Assembly (NCBI GenBank): GCA_959347315.1
Contig: OY365817.1
Span: forward strand, 5,128,643-5,192,642
DNA length: 64,000 nucleotides
Origin: Bimastos eiseni
Lineage: Eukaryota; Annelida; Clitellata; Crassiclitellata; Lumbricidae
Reading direction: 5' to 3'
Positions 38,415 through 50,829 of the stretch are shown piece after piece. The stretch's first letter is position 1, and the number at the start of each line of letters is the position of its first letter. The notes beneath the pieces are model-generated. The model was not told the origin of the DNA. It ran no database searches and saw nothing but the letters and a program-made list of their open reading frames with translations. The position numbers were made by a program, and so were the translations under genes.

Positions 38415-39954
38415 ATGGAAGAGAGACAGAGAATAGAAATGGAAGAAAAGGAAGAGAGACAGATTAGAAATGGAAGAAAAGGAAGAGGGACAGTGAATAG
38501 AAATGGAAGAAAAGGAAGAGAGACAGAGAATAGAAAAGGAAGAAAAGTAAGAGGGACAGAGAATAGAAATGGAAGACAAGGAAGAGAGACAGAGAATAGA
38601 ATTGGAAGAAAAGGAAAAGAGACAGAGAATAGAAACGGAAGAAAAGGAAGAGGGACAGAATACAAATGGAAGAAAATGACGAGAGACAGAGAATAGAAAT
38701 GGAAGAAAAGTAACAGGGACAGAGAACAGAGATGTATGAAAAGGAAGAGAGAGAATAGAAATGGAAGAAAATGAAGAGAGACAGAGAATAGAAATGGAAG
38801 AAAAGGAAGAGGGACAGAGTAGAAATGGAAGATATGGGAGAGAGACAGAGAATAGAAATGGAAGAAAAGGGAGAGAGACAGAGAATAGAAATGGAAGAAA
38901 AGGAAGAGAGACGGAGAATAGAAATGGAAGAAAAGGAAGAGGGACAGAATAGAAATGGAAGAAAATGACGAGAGACAGAGAATAGAAATGGAAGAAAAGT
39001 AACAGGGACAGAGAACAGAAATGGAAGGAAAGGAAGAGAGAGAAAAGAAATGGAAGAAAATGAAGAGAGACAGAGAATAGAAATGGAAGAAAAGAAAGAG
39101 AAACAGAATAGAAATGGAAGAAATGGAAGAGAGACAGAGAATAGAAATGGAAGAAAAGGAAGAGAGACAGATTAGAAATGGAAGAAAAGGAAGAGGGACA
39201 ATGAATAGAAATGGAAGAAAAGGAAGAGAGACAGAGAATAGAAATGGAAGAAAAGGAAGAGGGACAGAGAATAGAAATTGAGGAAAAGGAAGAGAGACAG
39301 AGAATAGAATTGGAAGAAAAGGAAGAGGGACAGAATAGAAATGGAAGAAATGGAAGAGAGACAGAGAATAGAAATGGAAGAAAAGGAAGAGAGACAGATT
39401 AGAAATGGAAGAAAAGGAAGAAGGACAATGAATAGAAATGGAAGAAAAGGAAGAGAGACAGAGAATAGAAATGGAAGAAAAGGAAGAGGGACAGAGAATA
39501 GAAATGGAGGAAAAGGAAGAGAGACAGAGAATAGAATTGGAAGAAAAGAAAAAGAGACGGAGAGTTGAAATTTATGAAAAGGAAGAGAGATAGAGAATGC
39601 AAATGGAAGAAAAGGAAGAGGGACAGAATCGAAATGGAAGAAAAGGAAGAGGGACAGAATAGAAATGGAAGAAAAGGAAGTGGGACAGAGAATGGAAATG
39701 AATAAAATGAAGAGAGATGGAGAATAGAAATGGAAGAAAAGGAAGAGAGACAGCGAATAGAAATGGAAGAAAAGGATGAGAAACAGAGAATAGAAATGGA
39801 AAAAAAGGAAGAGGGACAGAGAATAAAAATGGAGGAAAAGGAAGAGAGACAGAGAATAGAATTGGAAGAAAAGGAAGAGGGACAGAATAGAAATGGAAGA
39901 AATGGAAGAGAGACAGAGAATAGAAATGGAAGAAAAGGAAGAGAGACAGATTAG
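38406..39954 (+). repeat. 1,548-bp module, copy 5 of 6
   Basis: Offset 2,984 from copy 4. Private changes include GGAAGAAAAGG for GGAAGAACAGG near 38,508, GATGTATGAAAAG near 38,731, and GAGTTGAAATTTATG in place of the usual landmark near 39,561. The GAGTTGAAATTTATG change recurs at 41,280, so that stretch was copied from here. Confidence 0.83.
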
Positions 39955-42759
39955 AAATGGAAGAAAAGGAAGAAGGACAATGAATAGAAATGGAAGAAAA
40001 GGAAGAGAGACTGAGAATTGAAATGTATGAAAAGGAAGAGAGATAGAGAATGCAAATGGAAGAAAAGGAAGAGGGACAGAATCGAAATGGAAGAAAAGGA
40101 AGAGGGACAGAATAGAAATGGAAGAAAAGGAAGTGGGACAGAGAATGGAAATGAATAAAATGAAGAGAGACGGAGACTAGAAATGGAAGAAAAGGAAGAG
40201 GGACAGAAAATAGAAACGGAAGAAAATGAAGAGAGATGGAGAATAGAAATGGAAGAAAAGGAAGAGGGACAGAGAATAGAAATGGAATTAAATGAAGAGT
40301 GAGAAAAGAAATGGAAGAAAATGAAGAGAGACAGAGAATAGAAATGGAAGAAAATAAAGAGGGACAGAATATAAATGGAAGAAATGGAAGAGAGACAGAG
40401 AATAGAAATGGAAGAAAAGGAAGAGAGACAGATTAGAAATGGAAGAAAAGGAAGAGGGACAGTGAATAGAAATGGAAGAAAAGGAAGAGTGACAGTGAAT
40501 AGAAATGGAAGAAAAGGAAGAGGGACAGAGGATAGAAATGGAAGAAAAGGAAGAGAGACAGAGAATAGAATTGGAAGAAAAGGAAAAGAGACAGAGAATA
40601 GAAACGGAAGAAAAGGATGAGAGACGGAGAATGGAAATGGATGAAAAGGAAGAGAGATAGAGAATAGAAATGGAAGAAAAGGAAGAGGGACAGAATAGAA
40701 ATGGAAGAATAGGAAGAGGGACAGAATAGAAATGGAAGAAAAGGAAATGGGACAGAGAATGGAAATGAATAAAATGAAGAGAGACGGAGACTAGAAATGG
40801 AAGAAAAGGAAAAGGGACAGAAAATAGAAACGGAAGAAAATGAAGAGAGACGGAGATTAGAAATGGAAGAAAAGGAAGAGAGACAGCGAATAGAAATGGA
40901 AGAAAAGGATGAGAGACAGAGAATAGAAATGGAAGAAAAGGAAGAGGGACAGAGAATAGAAACGGAAGAAAAGGAAGAGGGACGGAGAATTGAAATGGAA
41001 GAAAAGGAAGAGAGACAGAGAATAGAAATGGAAGAAAAGGAAGAGGGACAGAATAGAAATGGAAGAAAAGAAAGAGAGACAGAGAATAGAAACGGAAGAA
41101 AAGGAAGAGAGACAGATTAGAAATGGAAGAAAAGGAAGAAGGACAATGAATAGAAATGGAAGAAAAGGAAGAGAGACAGAGAATAGAAATGGAAGAAAAG
41201 GAAGAGGGACAGAGAATAGAAATGGAGGAAAAGGAAGAGAGACAGAGAATAGAATTGGAAGAAAAGAAAAAGAGACGGAGAGTTGAAATTTATGAAAAGG
41301 AAGAGAGATAGAGAATGCAAATGGAAGAAAAGGAAGAGGGACAGAATCGAAATGGAAGAAAAGGAAGAGGGACAGAATAGAAATGGAAGAAAAGGAAGTG
41401 GGACAGAGAATGGAAATGAATAAAATGAAGAGAGATGGAGAATAGAAATGGAAGAAAAGGAAGAGAGACAGCGAATAGAAATGGAAGAAAAGGATGAGAG
41501 ACAGAGAATAGAAATGGAAAAAAAGGAAGAGGGACAGAGAATAGAAATGGAGGAAAAGGAAGAGAGATAGAGAATAGAATTGGAAGAAAAGGAAGAGAGA
41601 CAGATTAGAAATGGAAGAAAAGGAAGAAGGACAATGAATAGAAATGGAAGAAAAGGAAGAGAGACGGAGAATTGAAATGTATGAAAAGGAAGAGAGATAG
41701 AGAATGCAAATGGAAGAAAAGGAAGAGGGACAGAATCGAAATGGAAGAAAAGGAAGAGGGACAGAATAGAAATGGAAGAAAAGGAAGTGGGACAGAGAAT
41801 GGAAATGAATAAAATGAAGAGAGACGGAGACTAGAAATGGAAGAAAAGGAAGAGGGACAGAAAATAGAAACGGAAGAAAATGAAGAGAGATGGAGAATAG
41901 AAATGGAAGAAAAGGAAGAGGGACAGAGAATAGAAATGGAATTAAATGAAGAGTGAGAAAAGAAATGGAAGAAAATGAAGAGAGACAGAGAATAGAAATG
42001 GAAGAAAATAAAGAGGGACAGAATATAAATGGAAGAAATGGAAGAGAGACAGAGAATAGAAATGGAAGAAAAGGAAGAGAGACAGATTAGAAATGGAAGA
42101 AAAGGAAGAGGGACAGTGAATAGAAATGGAAGAAAAGGAAGAGTGACAGTGAATAGAAATGGAAGAAAAGGAAGAGGGACAGAGGATAGAAATGGAAGAA
42201 AAGGAAGAGAGACAGAGAATAGAATTGGAAGAAAAGGAAAAGAGACAGAGAATAGAAACGGAAGAAAAGGATGAGAGACGGAGAATGGAAATGGATGAAA
42301 AGGAAGAGAGATAGAGAATAGAAATGGAAGAAAAGGAAGAGGGACAGAATAGAAATGGAAGAATAGGAAGAGGGACAGAATAGAAATGGAAGAAAAGGAA
42401 ATGGGACAGAGAATGGAAATGAATAAAATGAAGAGAGACGGAGACTAGAAATGGAAGAAAAGGAAAAGGGACAGAAAATAGAAACGGAAGAAAATGAAGA
42501 GAGACGGAGATTAGAAATGGAAGAAAAGGAAGAGAGACAGCGAATAGAAATGGAAGAAAAGGATGAGAGACAGAGAATAGAAATGGAAGAAAAGGAAGAG
42601 GGACAGAGAATAGAAACGGAAGAAAAGGAAGAGGGACGGAGAATTGAAATGGAAGAAAAGGAAGAGAGACAGAGAATAGAAATGGAAGAAAAGGAAGAGG
42701 GACAGAATAGAAATGGAAGAAAAGAAAGAGAGACAGAGAATAGAAACGGAAGAAAAGGA
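39940..42759 (+). repeat. Tandem duplication, period 1,654 bp
   Basis: 39,940-41,105 aligns with 41,594-42,759 at offset 1,654. Shared features include GTGACAGTGAATAG near 40,488/42,142 and GGAAATGGGACAG. Between the copies, 41,106-41,593 comes from the 39.4-kb type (offset 1,718), so the unit was assembled from two sources. Confidence 0.8.
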
Positions 42760-42795
42760 AGAGGGACAGAGAATAGAAATGAAAGAAAAGTATGA

Positions 42796-45700
42796 GGGAC
42801 AAAGAATAGAAATGGAAGAAAAGGAAGAGGGACAGAGAATAGAAATGGAAGAAAGGGAAGAGAGACAGAGAATAGAATTGGAAGAAAAGGAAGAGAGACG
42901 GATAATAGAAATGGAATAAAATGAAGACAGACGGAGAATAGAAATGGAAGAAAAGGAAGAGAGACAGAGAATAGAAATGGAATAAAATGAAGAGGGACAG
43001 ATTAGAAATAGAAGAAAAGGAAGAGAGACAGAGAATAGAAATGGAAGAAAAGGAAGAGGGACAGAGAATAGAAATGGAATTAAATGAAGAGTGAGAAAAG
43101 AAATGGAAGAAAATGAAGAGAGACAGAGAATAGAAATGGAAGAAAATAAAGAGGGACAGAATATAAATGGAAGAAATGGAAGAGAGACAGAGAATAGAAA
43201 TGGAAGAAAAGGAAGAGAGACAGATTAGAAATGGAAGAAAAGGAAGAGGGACAGTGAATAGAAATGGAAGAAAAGGAAGAGTGACAGAGAATAGAAATGG
43301 AAGAAAAGGAAGAGGGACAGAGGATAGAAATGGAAGAAAAGGAAGAGAGACAGAGAATAGAATTGGAAGAAAAGGAAAAGAGACAGAGAATAGAAACAGA
43401 AGAAAAGGATGAGAGACGGAGAATGGAAATGGATGAAAAGGAAGAGGGACAGAATAGAAATGGAAGAAAATGACGAGAGACAGAGAATAGAAATGGAAGA
43501 AAAGTAACAGGGACAGAGAACAGAAATGGAAGAAAAAGAAGAAAGAGAATAGAAATGGAAGAAAAGGAAGAGGGACAGTGAATAGAAATGGAAGAAAAGG
43601 AAGAGAGACAGAGAATAGAAATGGAAGAAAAGGAAGAGGGACAGAGAATAGAAATGGAATGAAATGAAGAGAGACGGAGAATTGAAATGTATGAAAAGGA
43701 AGAGAGATAGAGAATGGAAATGGAAGAAAAGGAAGAGGGACAGAATCGAAATGGAAGAAAAGGAAGAGGGACAGAATAGAAATGGAAGAAAAGGAAGTGG
43801 GACAGAGAATGGACATGAATAAAATGAAGAGAGACGGAGACTAGAAATGGAAGAAAAGGAAGAGGGACAGAAAATAGAAACGGAAGAAAATGAAGAGAGA
43901 TGGAGAATAGAAATGGAAGAAAAGGAAGAGAGACAGCGAATAGAAATGGAAGAAAAGGATGAGAGACAGAGAATAGAAATGGAAGAAAAGGAAGAGGGAC
44001 AGAGAATAGAAACGGAAGAAAAGGAAGAGGGACGGAGAATAGAAATGGAAGAAAAGGAAGAGAGACAGAGAATAGAAATGGAAGAAAAGGAAGAGGGACA
44101 GAATAGAAATGGAAGAAAAGAAAGAGAGACAGAGAATAGAAACGGAAGAAAAGGAAGAGGGACAGAGAATAGAAATGAAAGAAAAGTATGAGGGACAGAG
44201 AATAGAAATGGATGAAAAGGAAGAGGGACAGAGAATAGAAATGGAAGAAAAGGAAGAGAGACAGAGAATAGAATTGGAAGAAAAGGAAGAGAGACGGATA
44301 ATAGAAATGGAATAAAATGAAGAGAGACGGAGAATAGAAATGGAAGAAAAGGAAGAGAGACAGAGAATAGAAATGGAATAAAATGAAGAGGGACAGAATA
44401 GAAATGGAAGAAAAGGAAGAGAGACAGAGAATAGAAATGGAAGAAAAGGAAGAGTGACAGGGAATAGAAATGGAATTAAATGAAGAGTGAGAATAGAAAT
44501 GGAAGAAAATGAAGAGAGACAGAGAATAGAAATGGAAGAAAATAAAGAGGGACAGAATAGAAATGGAAGAAATGGAAGAGAGACAGAGAATAGAAATGGA
44601 AGAAAAGGAAGAGAGACAGAGAATAGAAATGGAAGAAAAGTATGAGGGACAGAGAATAGAAATGGAAGAAAAGGAAGAGGGACAGAGAATAGAAATGAAA
44701 GAAAAGGAAGAGAGACAGAGAATAGAATTGGAAGAAAAGGAAGAGAGACGGATAATAGAAATGGAATAAAATGAAGAGAGACGGAGAATAGAAATGGAAG
44801 AAAAGGAAGAGAGACAGAGAATAGAAATGGAATAAAATGAAGAGGGACAGAATAGAAATGGAAGAAAAGGAAGAGAGACAGAGAATAGAAATGGAAGAAA
44901 AGGAAGAGTGACAGAGAATAGAAATGGAATTAAATGAAGAGTGAGAATAGAAATGGAAGAAAATGAAGAGAGACAGAGAATAGAAATGGAAGAAAATAAA
45001 GAGGGACAGAATAGAAATGGAAGAAATGGAAGAGAGACAGAGAATAGAAATGGAAGAAAAGGAAGAGAGACAGATTAGAAATGGAAGAAAAGGAAGAGGG
45101 ACAGTGAATAGAAATGGAAGAACAGGAAGAGAGACAGAGAATAGAAATGGAAAAAAAGTAAGAGGGACAGAGAATAGAAATGGAAGACAAGGAAGAGAGA
45201 CAGAGAATAGAATTGGAAGAAAAGGAAAAGAGACAGAGAATAGAAACGGAAGAAAAGGAAGAGGGACAGAATACAAATGGAAGAAAATGACGAGAGACAG
45301 AGAATAGAAATGGAAGAAAAGTAACAGGGACAGAGAACAGAGATGTAAGAAAAGGAAGAGAGAGAAAAGAAATGGAAGAAAATGAAGAGAGACAGAGAAT
45401 AGAAATGGAAGAAAAGGAAGAGGGACAGAGTAGAAATGGAAGATATGGGAGAGAGACAGAGAATAGAAATGGAAGAAAAGGGAGAGAGACAGAGAATAGA
45501 AATGGAAGAAAAGGAAGAGAGACGGAGAATAGAAATGGAAGAAAAGGAAGAGGGACAGAATAGAAATGGAAGAAAATGACGAGAGACAGAGAATAGAAAT
45601 GGAAGAAAAGTAACAGGGACAGAGAACAGAAATGGAAGAAAAGGAAGAGAGAGAAAAGAAATGGAAGAAAATGAAGAGAGACAGAGAATAGAAATGGAAG

Positions 45701-46623
45701 AAAAGAAAGAGAAACAGAATAGAAGTGGAAGAAATGGAAGAGAGACAGAGAATAGAAATGGAAGAAAAGGAAGAGAGACAGATTAGAAATGGAAGAAAAG
45801 GAAGAGGGACAATGAATAGAAATGGAAGAAAGGGAAGAGAGACAGAGAATAGAAATGGAAGAAAAGGAAGAGGGACAGAGAATAGAAATGGAGGAAAAGG
45901 AAGAGAGACAGAGAATAGAATTGGAAGAAAAGGAAGAGGGACAGAATAGAAATGGAAGAAATGGAAGAGAGACAGAGAATAGAAATGGAAGAAAAGGAAG
46001 AGAGACAGAGAATAGAAACGGAAGAAAAGGAAGAAGGACAATGAATAGAAATGGAAGAAAAGGAAGAGAGACAGAGAATAGAAATGGAAGAAAAGGAAAA
46101 GGGACAGAGAATAGAAATGGAGGAAAAGGAAGAGAGACAGAGAATAGAATTGGAAGAAAAGAAAAAGAGACGGAGAATTGAAATGTATGAAAAGGAAGAG
46201 AGATAGAGAATGCAAATGGAAGAAAAGGAAGAGGGACAGAATCGAAATGGCAGAAAAGGAAGAGGGACAGAATAGAAATGGAAGAAAAGGAAGTGGGACA
46301 GAGAATGGAAATGAATAAAATGAAGAGAGATGGAGAATAGAAATGGAAGAAAAGGAAGAGAGACAGCGAATAGAAATGGAAGAAAAGGATGAGAGACAGA
46401 GAATAGAAATGGAAAAAAAGGAAGAGGGACAGAGAATAGAAATGGAGGAAAAGGAAGAGAGACAGAGAATAGAATTGGAAGAAAAGGAAGAGGGACAGAA
46501 TAGAAATGGAAGAAATGGAAGAGAGACAGAGAATAGAAATGGAAGAAAAGGAAGAGAGACAGATTAGAAATGGAAGAAAAGGAAGAAGGACAATGAATAG
46601 AAATGGAAGAAAAGGAAGAGAGA
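42796..46623 (+). repeat. Distant copy of 23,545-27,370 (offset 19,251 bp)
   Basis: About 3.8 kb aligns with 23,545-27,370 at offset 19,251, changing to 19,253 near 46,010 where this copy has a 33-bp unit (GACAGAGAATAGAAACGG) in place of the 31-bp GACAGATTAG unit. Shared rarities include GAAGAAAAAGAAGAAAGAG near 24,283/43,534 and GGACATGAATAAAATG near 24,561/43,812. It includes module copy 6. Confidence 0.85.
45017..46567 (+). repeat. 1,548-bp module, copy 6 of 6 (1,550 bp)
   Basis: Collinear with copy 1 at offset 19,251, with the 2-bp insertion near 46,010. GATATGGGAGAG is at about 45,442. Private changes include GGAAAAAAAGTAAG near 45,148 and AGAAGTGGAAG near 45,722. Confidence 0.83.
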
Positions 46624-49114
46624 CAGAGAATAGAAATGGAAGAAAAGGAAGAGGGACAGAGAATAGAAATGGAGGAAAAGGAAGAGAGACAGAGAATAGA
46701 ATTGGAAGAAAAGAAAAAGAGACGGAGAATTGAAATGTATGAAAAGGAAGAGAGATAGAGAATGCAAATGGAAGAAAAAGAAGAGGGACAGAATCGAAAT
46801 GGAAGAAAAGGAAGAGGGACAGAATAGAAATGGAAGAAAAGGAAGTGGGACAGAGAATGGAAATGAATAAAATGAAGAGAGACGGAGACTAGAAATGGAA
46901 GAAAAGGAAGAGGGACAGAAAATAGAAACGGAAGAAAATGAAGAGAGATGGAGAATAGAAATGGAAGAAAAGGAAGAGAGACAGCGAATAGAAATGGAAG
47001 AAAAGGATGAGAGACAGAGAATAGAAATGGAAAAAAAGGAAGAGGGACAGAATAGAAATGGAAGAAAAGGAAGAGAGACAGAGAATAGAAATGGAATAAA
47101 ATGAAGAGAGACGGAGAATAGAAATGGAAGAAAAGGAAAAGAGACAGAGAATAGAAATGGAAGAAAAGGAAGAGAGACAGAGAATAGAATTGGAAGAAAA
47201 GGAAAAGAGACAGAGAATAGAAACGGAAGAAAAGGAAGAGAGACGGAGAATGGAAATGGATGAAAAGGAAGAGGGACAGAATAGAAATGGAAGAAAATGA
47301 CGAGAGACAGAGAATAGAAATGGAAGAAAAGTAACAGGGACAGAGAACAGAAATGGAAGAAATGGAAGAGAGACAGAGAATGGAAATGGAAGAAAAGGAA
47401 GAGAGACAGATTAGAAATGGAAGAAAAGGAAGAAGGACAATGAATAGAAATGGAAGAAAAGGAAGAGAGACAGAGAATAGAAATGGAAGAAAAGGAAGAG
47501 GGACAGAATCGAAATGGAAGAAAAGGAAGAGGGACAGAATAGAAATGGAAGAAAAGGAAGTGGGACAGAGAATGGAAATGAATAAAATGAAGAGAGACGG
47601 AGACTAGAAATGGAAGAAAAGGAAGAGGGACAGAAAATAGAAACGGAAGAAAATGAAGAGAGATGGAGAATAGAAATGGAAGAAAAGGAAGAGAGACAGC
47701 GAATAGAAATGGAAGAAATGGAAGAGAGACAGAGAATAGAAATGGAAGAAAAGGAAGAGAGACAGATTAGAAATGGAAGAAAAGGAAGAAGGACAATGAA
47801 TAGAAATGGAAGAAAAGGAAGAGAGACAGAGAATAGAAATGGAAGAAAAGGAAGAGGGACAGAGAATAGAAATGGAGGAAAAGGAAGAGAGACAGAGAAT
47901 AGAATTGGAAGAAAAGAAAAAGAGACGGAGAATTGAAATGTATGAAAAGGAAGAGAGATAGAGAATGCAAATGGAAGAAAAGGAAGAGGGACAGAATCGA
48001 AATGGAAGAAAAGGAAGAGGGACAGAATAGAAATGGAAGAAAAGGAAGTGGGACAGAGAATGGAAATGAATAAAATGAAGAGAGATGGAGAATAGAAATG
48101 GAAGAAAAGGAAGAGAGACAGCGAATAGAAATGGAAGAAAAGGATGAGAGACAGAGAATAGAAATGGAAAAAAAGGAAGAGGGACAGAGAATAGAAATGG
48201 AGGAAAAGGAAGAGAGACAGAGAATAGAATTGGAAGAAAAGGAAGAGGGACAGAAGAGAAATGGAAGAAATGGAAGAGAGACAGAGAATGGAAATGGAAG
48301 AAAAGGAAGAGAGACAGATTAGAAATGGAAGAAAAGGAAGAAGGACAATGAATAGAAATGGAAGAAAAGGAAGAGAGACAGAGAATAGAAATGGAAGAAA
48401 AGGAAGAGGGACAGAGAATAGAAATGGAGGAAAAGGAAGAGAGACAAAGAATAGAATTGGAAGAAAAGAAAAAGAGACGGAGAATTGAAATGTATGAAAA
48501 GGAAGAGAGATAGAGAATGCAAATGGAAGAAAAGGAAGAGGGACAGAATCGAAATGGAAGAAAAGGAAGAGGGACAGAATAGAAATGGAAGAAAAGGAAG
48601 TGGGACAGAGAATGGAAATGAATAAAATGAAGAGAGACGGAGACTAGAAATGGAAGAAAAGGAAGAGGGACAGAAAATAGAAACGGAAGAAAATGAAGAG
48701 AGATGGAGAATAGAATGGAAGAAAAGGAAGAGAGACAGCGAATAGAAATGGAAGAAAAGGATGAGAGACAGAGAATAGAAATGGAAAAAAAGGAAGAGGG
48801 ACAGAATAGAAATGGAAGAAAAGGAAGAGAGACAGAGAATAGAAATGGAATAAAATGAAGAGAGACGGAGAATAGAAATGGAAGAAAAGGAAAAGAGACA
48901 GAGAATAGAAATGGAAGAAAAGGAAGAGAGACAGAGAATAGAATTGGAAGAAAAGGAAAAGAGACAGAGAATAGAAACGGAAGAAAAGGAAGAGAGACGG
49001 AGAATGGAAATGGATGAAAAGGAAGAGGGACAGAATAGAAATGGAAGAAAATGACGAGAGACAGAGAATAGAAATGGAAGAAAAGTAACAGGGACAGAGA
49101 ACAGAAATGGAAGA
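46016..49114 (+). repeat. Tandem duplication, period 1,755 bp
   Basis: 46,016-47,360 aligns with 47,771-49,114 at offset 1,755, falling to 1,754 after a single-base deletion near 48,713 in the second copy. A 552-bp doubling (47,767 against 48,319) overlaps it. The stretch 47,360-47,770 is a hybrid of shorter pieces. Confidence 0.8.
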
Positions 49115-50101
49115 AAAGGAAGAGAGAGAATAGAAATGGAAGAAAATGAAGAGAGACAGAGAACAGAAATGGAAGAAAAGAAAGAGGGACAGAATACAAA
49201 TGGAAGAAATGGAAGAGAGACAGAGAATAGAAATGGAAGAAAAGGAAGAGAGACAGATTAGAAATGGAAGAAAAGGAAGAGGGACAGTGAATAGAAATGG
49301 AAGAAAAGGAAGAGAGACAGAGAATAGAAATGGAAGAAAAGGAAGAGGTACAGAGAATAGAAATGGAGGAAAAGGAAGAGAGACAGAGAATAGAATTGGA
49401 AGAAAAGAAAAAGAGACAGAGAATAGAAATGGAAGAATGGGAAGAGAGACAGAGAATAGAAATGGAAGAAAAGGAAGAGGGACAGAGAATAGAAATGGAA
49501 TGAAATGAAGAGAGACGGAGAATTGAAATGTATGAAAAGGAAGAGAGATCGAGAATGGAAATGTAAGAAAAGGAAGAGGGACAGAATCGAAATGGAAGAA
49601 AATTAAGAGGGAGAGAATAGAAATGGAAGAAAAGGAAGTGGGACAGAAAATAGAAACGGAAGAAAATGAAGAGAGACGGAGAATAGAAATGGAAGAAAAG
49701 GAAGAGAGACAGAGAATAGAAATGGAAAAAAAGGAAGAGGGACAGAATAGAAATGGAAGAAAAGGAAGAGAGACAGAGAATAGAAATGGAATAAAATGAA
49801 GAGAGACGGAGAATAGAAATGGAAGAAAAGGAAAAGAGACAGAGAATAGAAATGGAAGAAAAATAAGAGAGACAGAGAATAGAAATGGAAGAAAAGGAAG
49901 AGGGACAGAGAATAGAAATGGAATTAAATGAATAGTGAGAATAGAAATGGAAAAAAATGAAGAGAGACAGAGAATAGAAATGAAAGAAAAGAAAGAGGGA
50001 CAGAATAGAAATGGAAGAAATGGAAGAGGGACAGAGAATAGAAATGGAAGAAAAGGAAGAGAGACAGATTAGAAATGGAAGAAAAGGAAGAGGGACAGTG
50101 A
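48355..50101 (+). repeat. 1.7-kb block, copy 1 (partners 62,254-64,000 and 53,883-55,238)
   Basis: Aligns with 62,254-64,000 at offset 13,899 before the base deletion near 48,713 and 13,900 after it. Its 49,050-50,405 part also aligns with 53,883-55,238 at offset 4,833. Both 49,547 and 63,447 carry GAGATCGAG, where every other landmark unit has GAGATAGAG, GAGACAGAG or a close relative. Confidence 0.82.
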
Positions 50102-50829
50102 ATAGAAATGGAAGAAAAGGAAGAGGGACAGAGAATAGAAATGGAAGAAAAGGAAGAGAGACGGATAATAGAAATGGAATAAAATGAAGAGAGACGGAGA
50201 ATAGAAATGGAAGAAAAGGAAGAGAGACAGAGAATAGAAATGGAATAAAATGAAGAGGGACAGAATAGAAATGGAAGAAGAGGAAGAGAGACAGAGAATA
50301 GAATTGGAAAAAAAGAAAGAGGGACAGAGAATAGAAATGGAATTAAATGAAGAGTGAGAATAGAAATGGAAGATAATGAAGAGAGACAGAGAATAGAAAT
50401 GGAAGAAAAGAAAGAGGGACAGAATAGAAATGGAAGAAATGGAAGAGAGACAGAGAATAGAAATGGAATAAAATGAAGAGGGACAGAATAGAAATGGAAG
50501 AAAAGGAAGAGAGACAGAGTATAGAAATGGAAGAAAAGGAAGAGGGACAGAATAGAAATGGAAGAAATGGAAGAGAGACAGAGAATAGAAATGGAAGAAA
50601 AGGAAGAGAGACAGATTAGAAATGGAAGAAAAGGAAGAGGGACAATGAATAGAAATGGAAGAAAAGAAAGAGAGACAGAGATTAGAAATGGAAGAAAAGG
50701 AAGAGGGACAGAGAATAGAAATGGAGGAAAAGGAAGAGAGACAGAGAATAGAATTGGAAGAAAAGAAAAAGAGACAGAGAATAGAAATGTAAGAAAGGGA
50801 AGAGAGACAGAGAATAGAAATGGAAGAAA

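Noticed and set aside
32694..38579. Long minus-strand open frames (1,961, 681, 644, 624, 579, 552 and 544 codons and others) as protein genes
   Set aside because: They are low-complexity readings of a unit that has no minus-strand stop in any frame. They change frame freely at 31-bp units and start at chance ATG codons, with no non-repeat domain and no sign of frame conservation.
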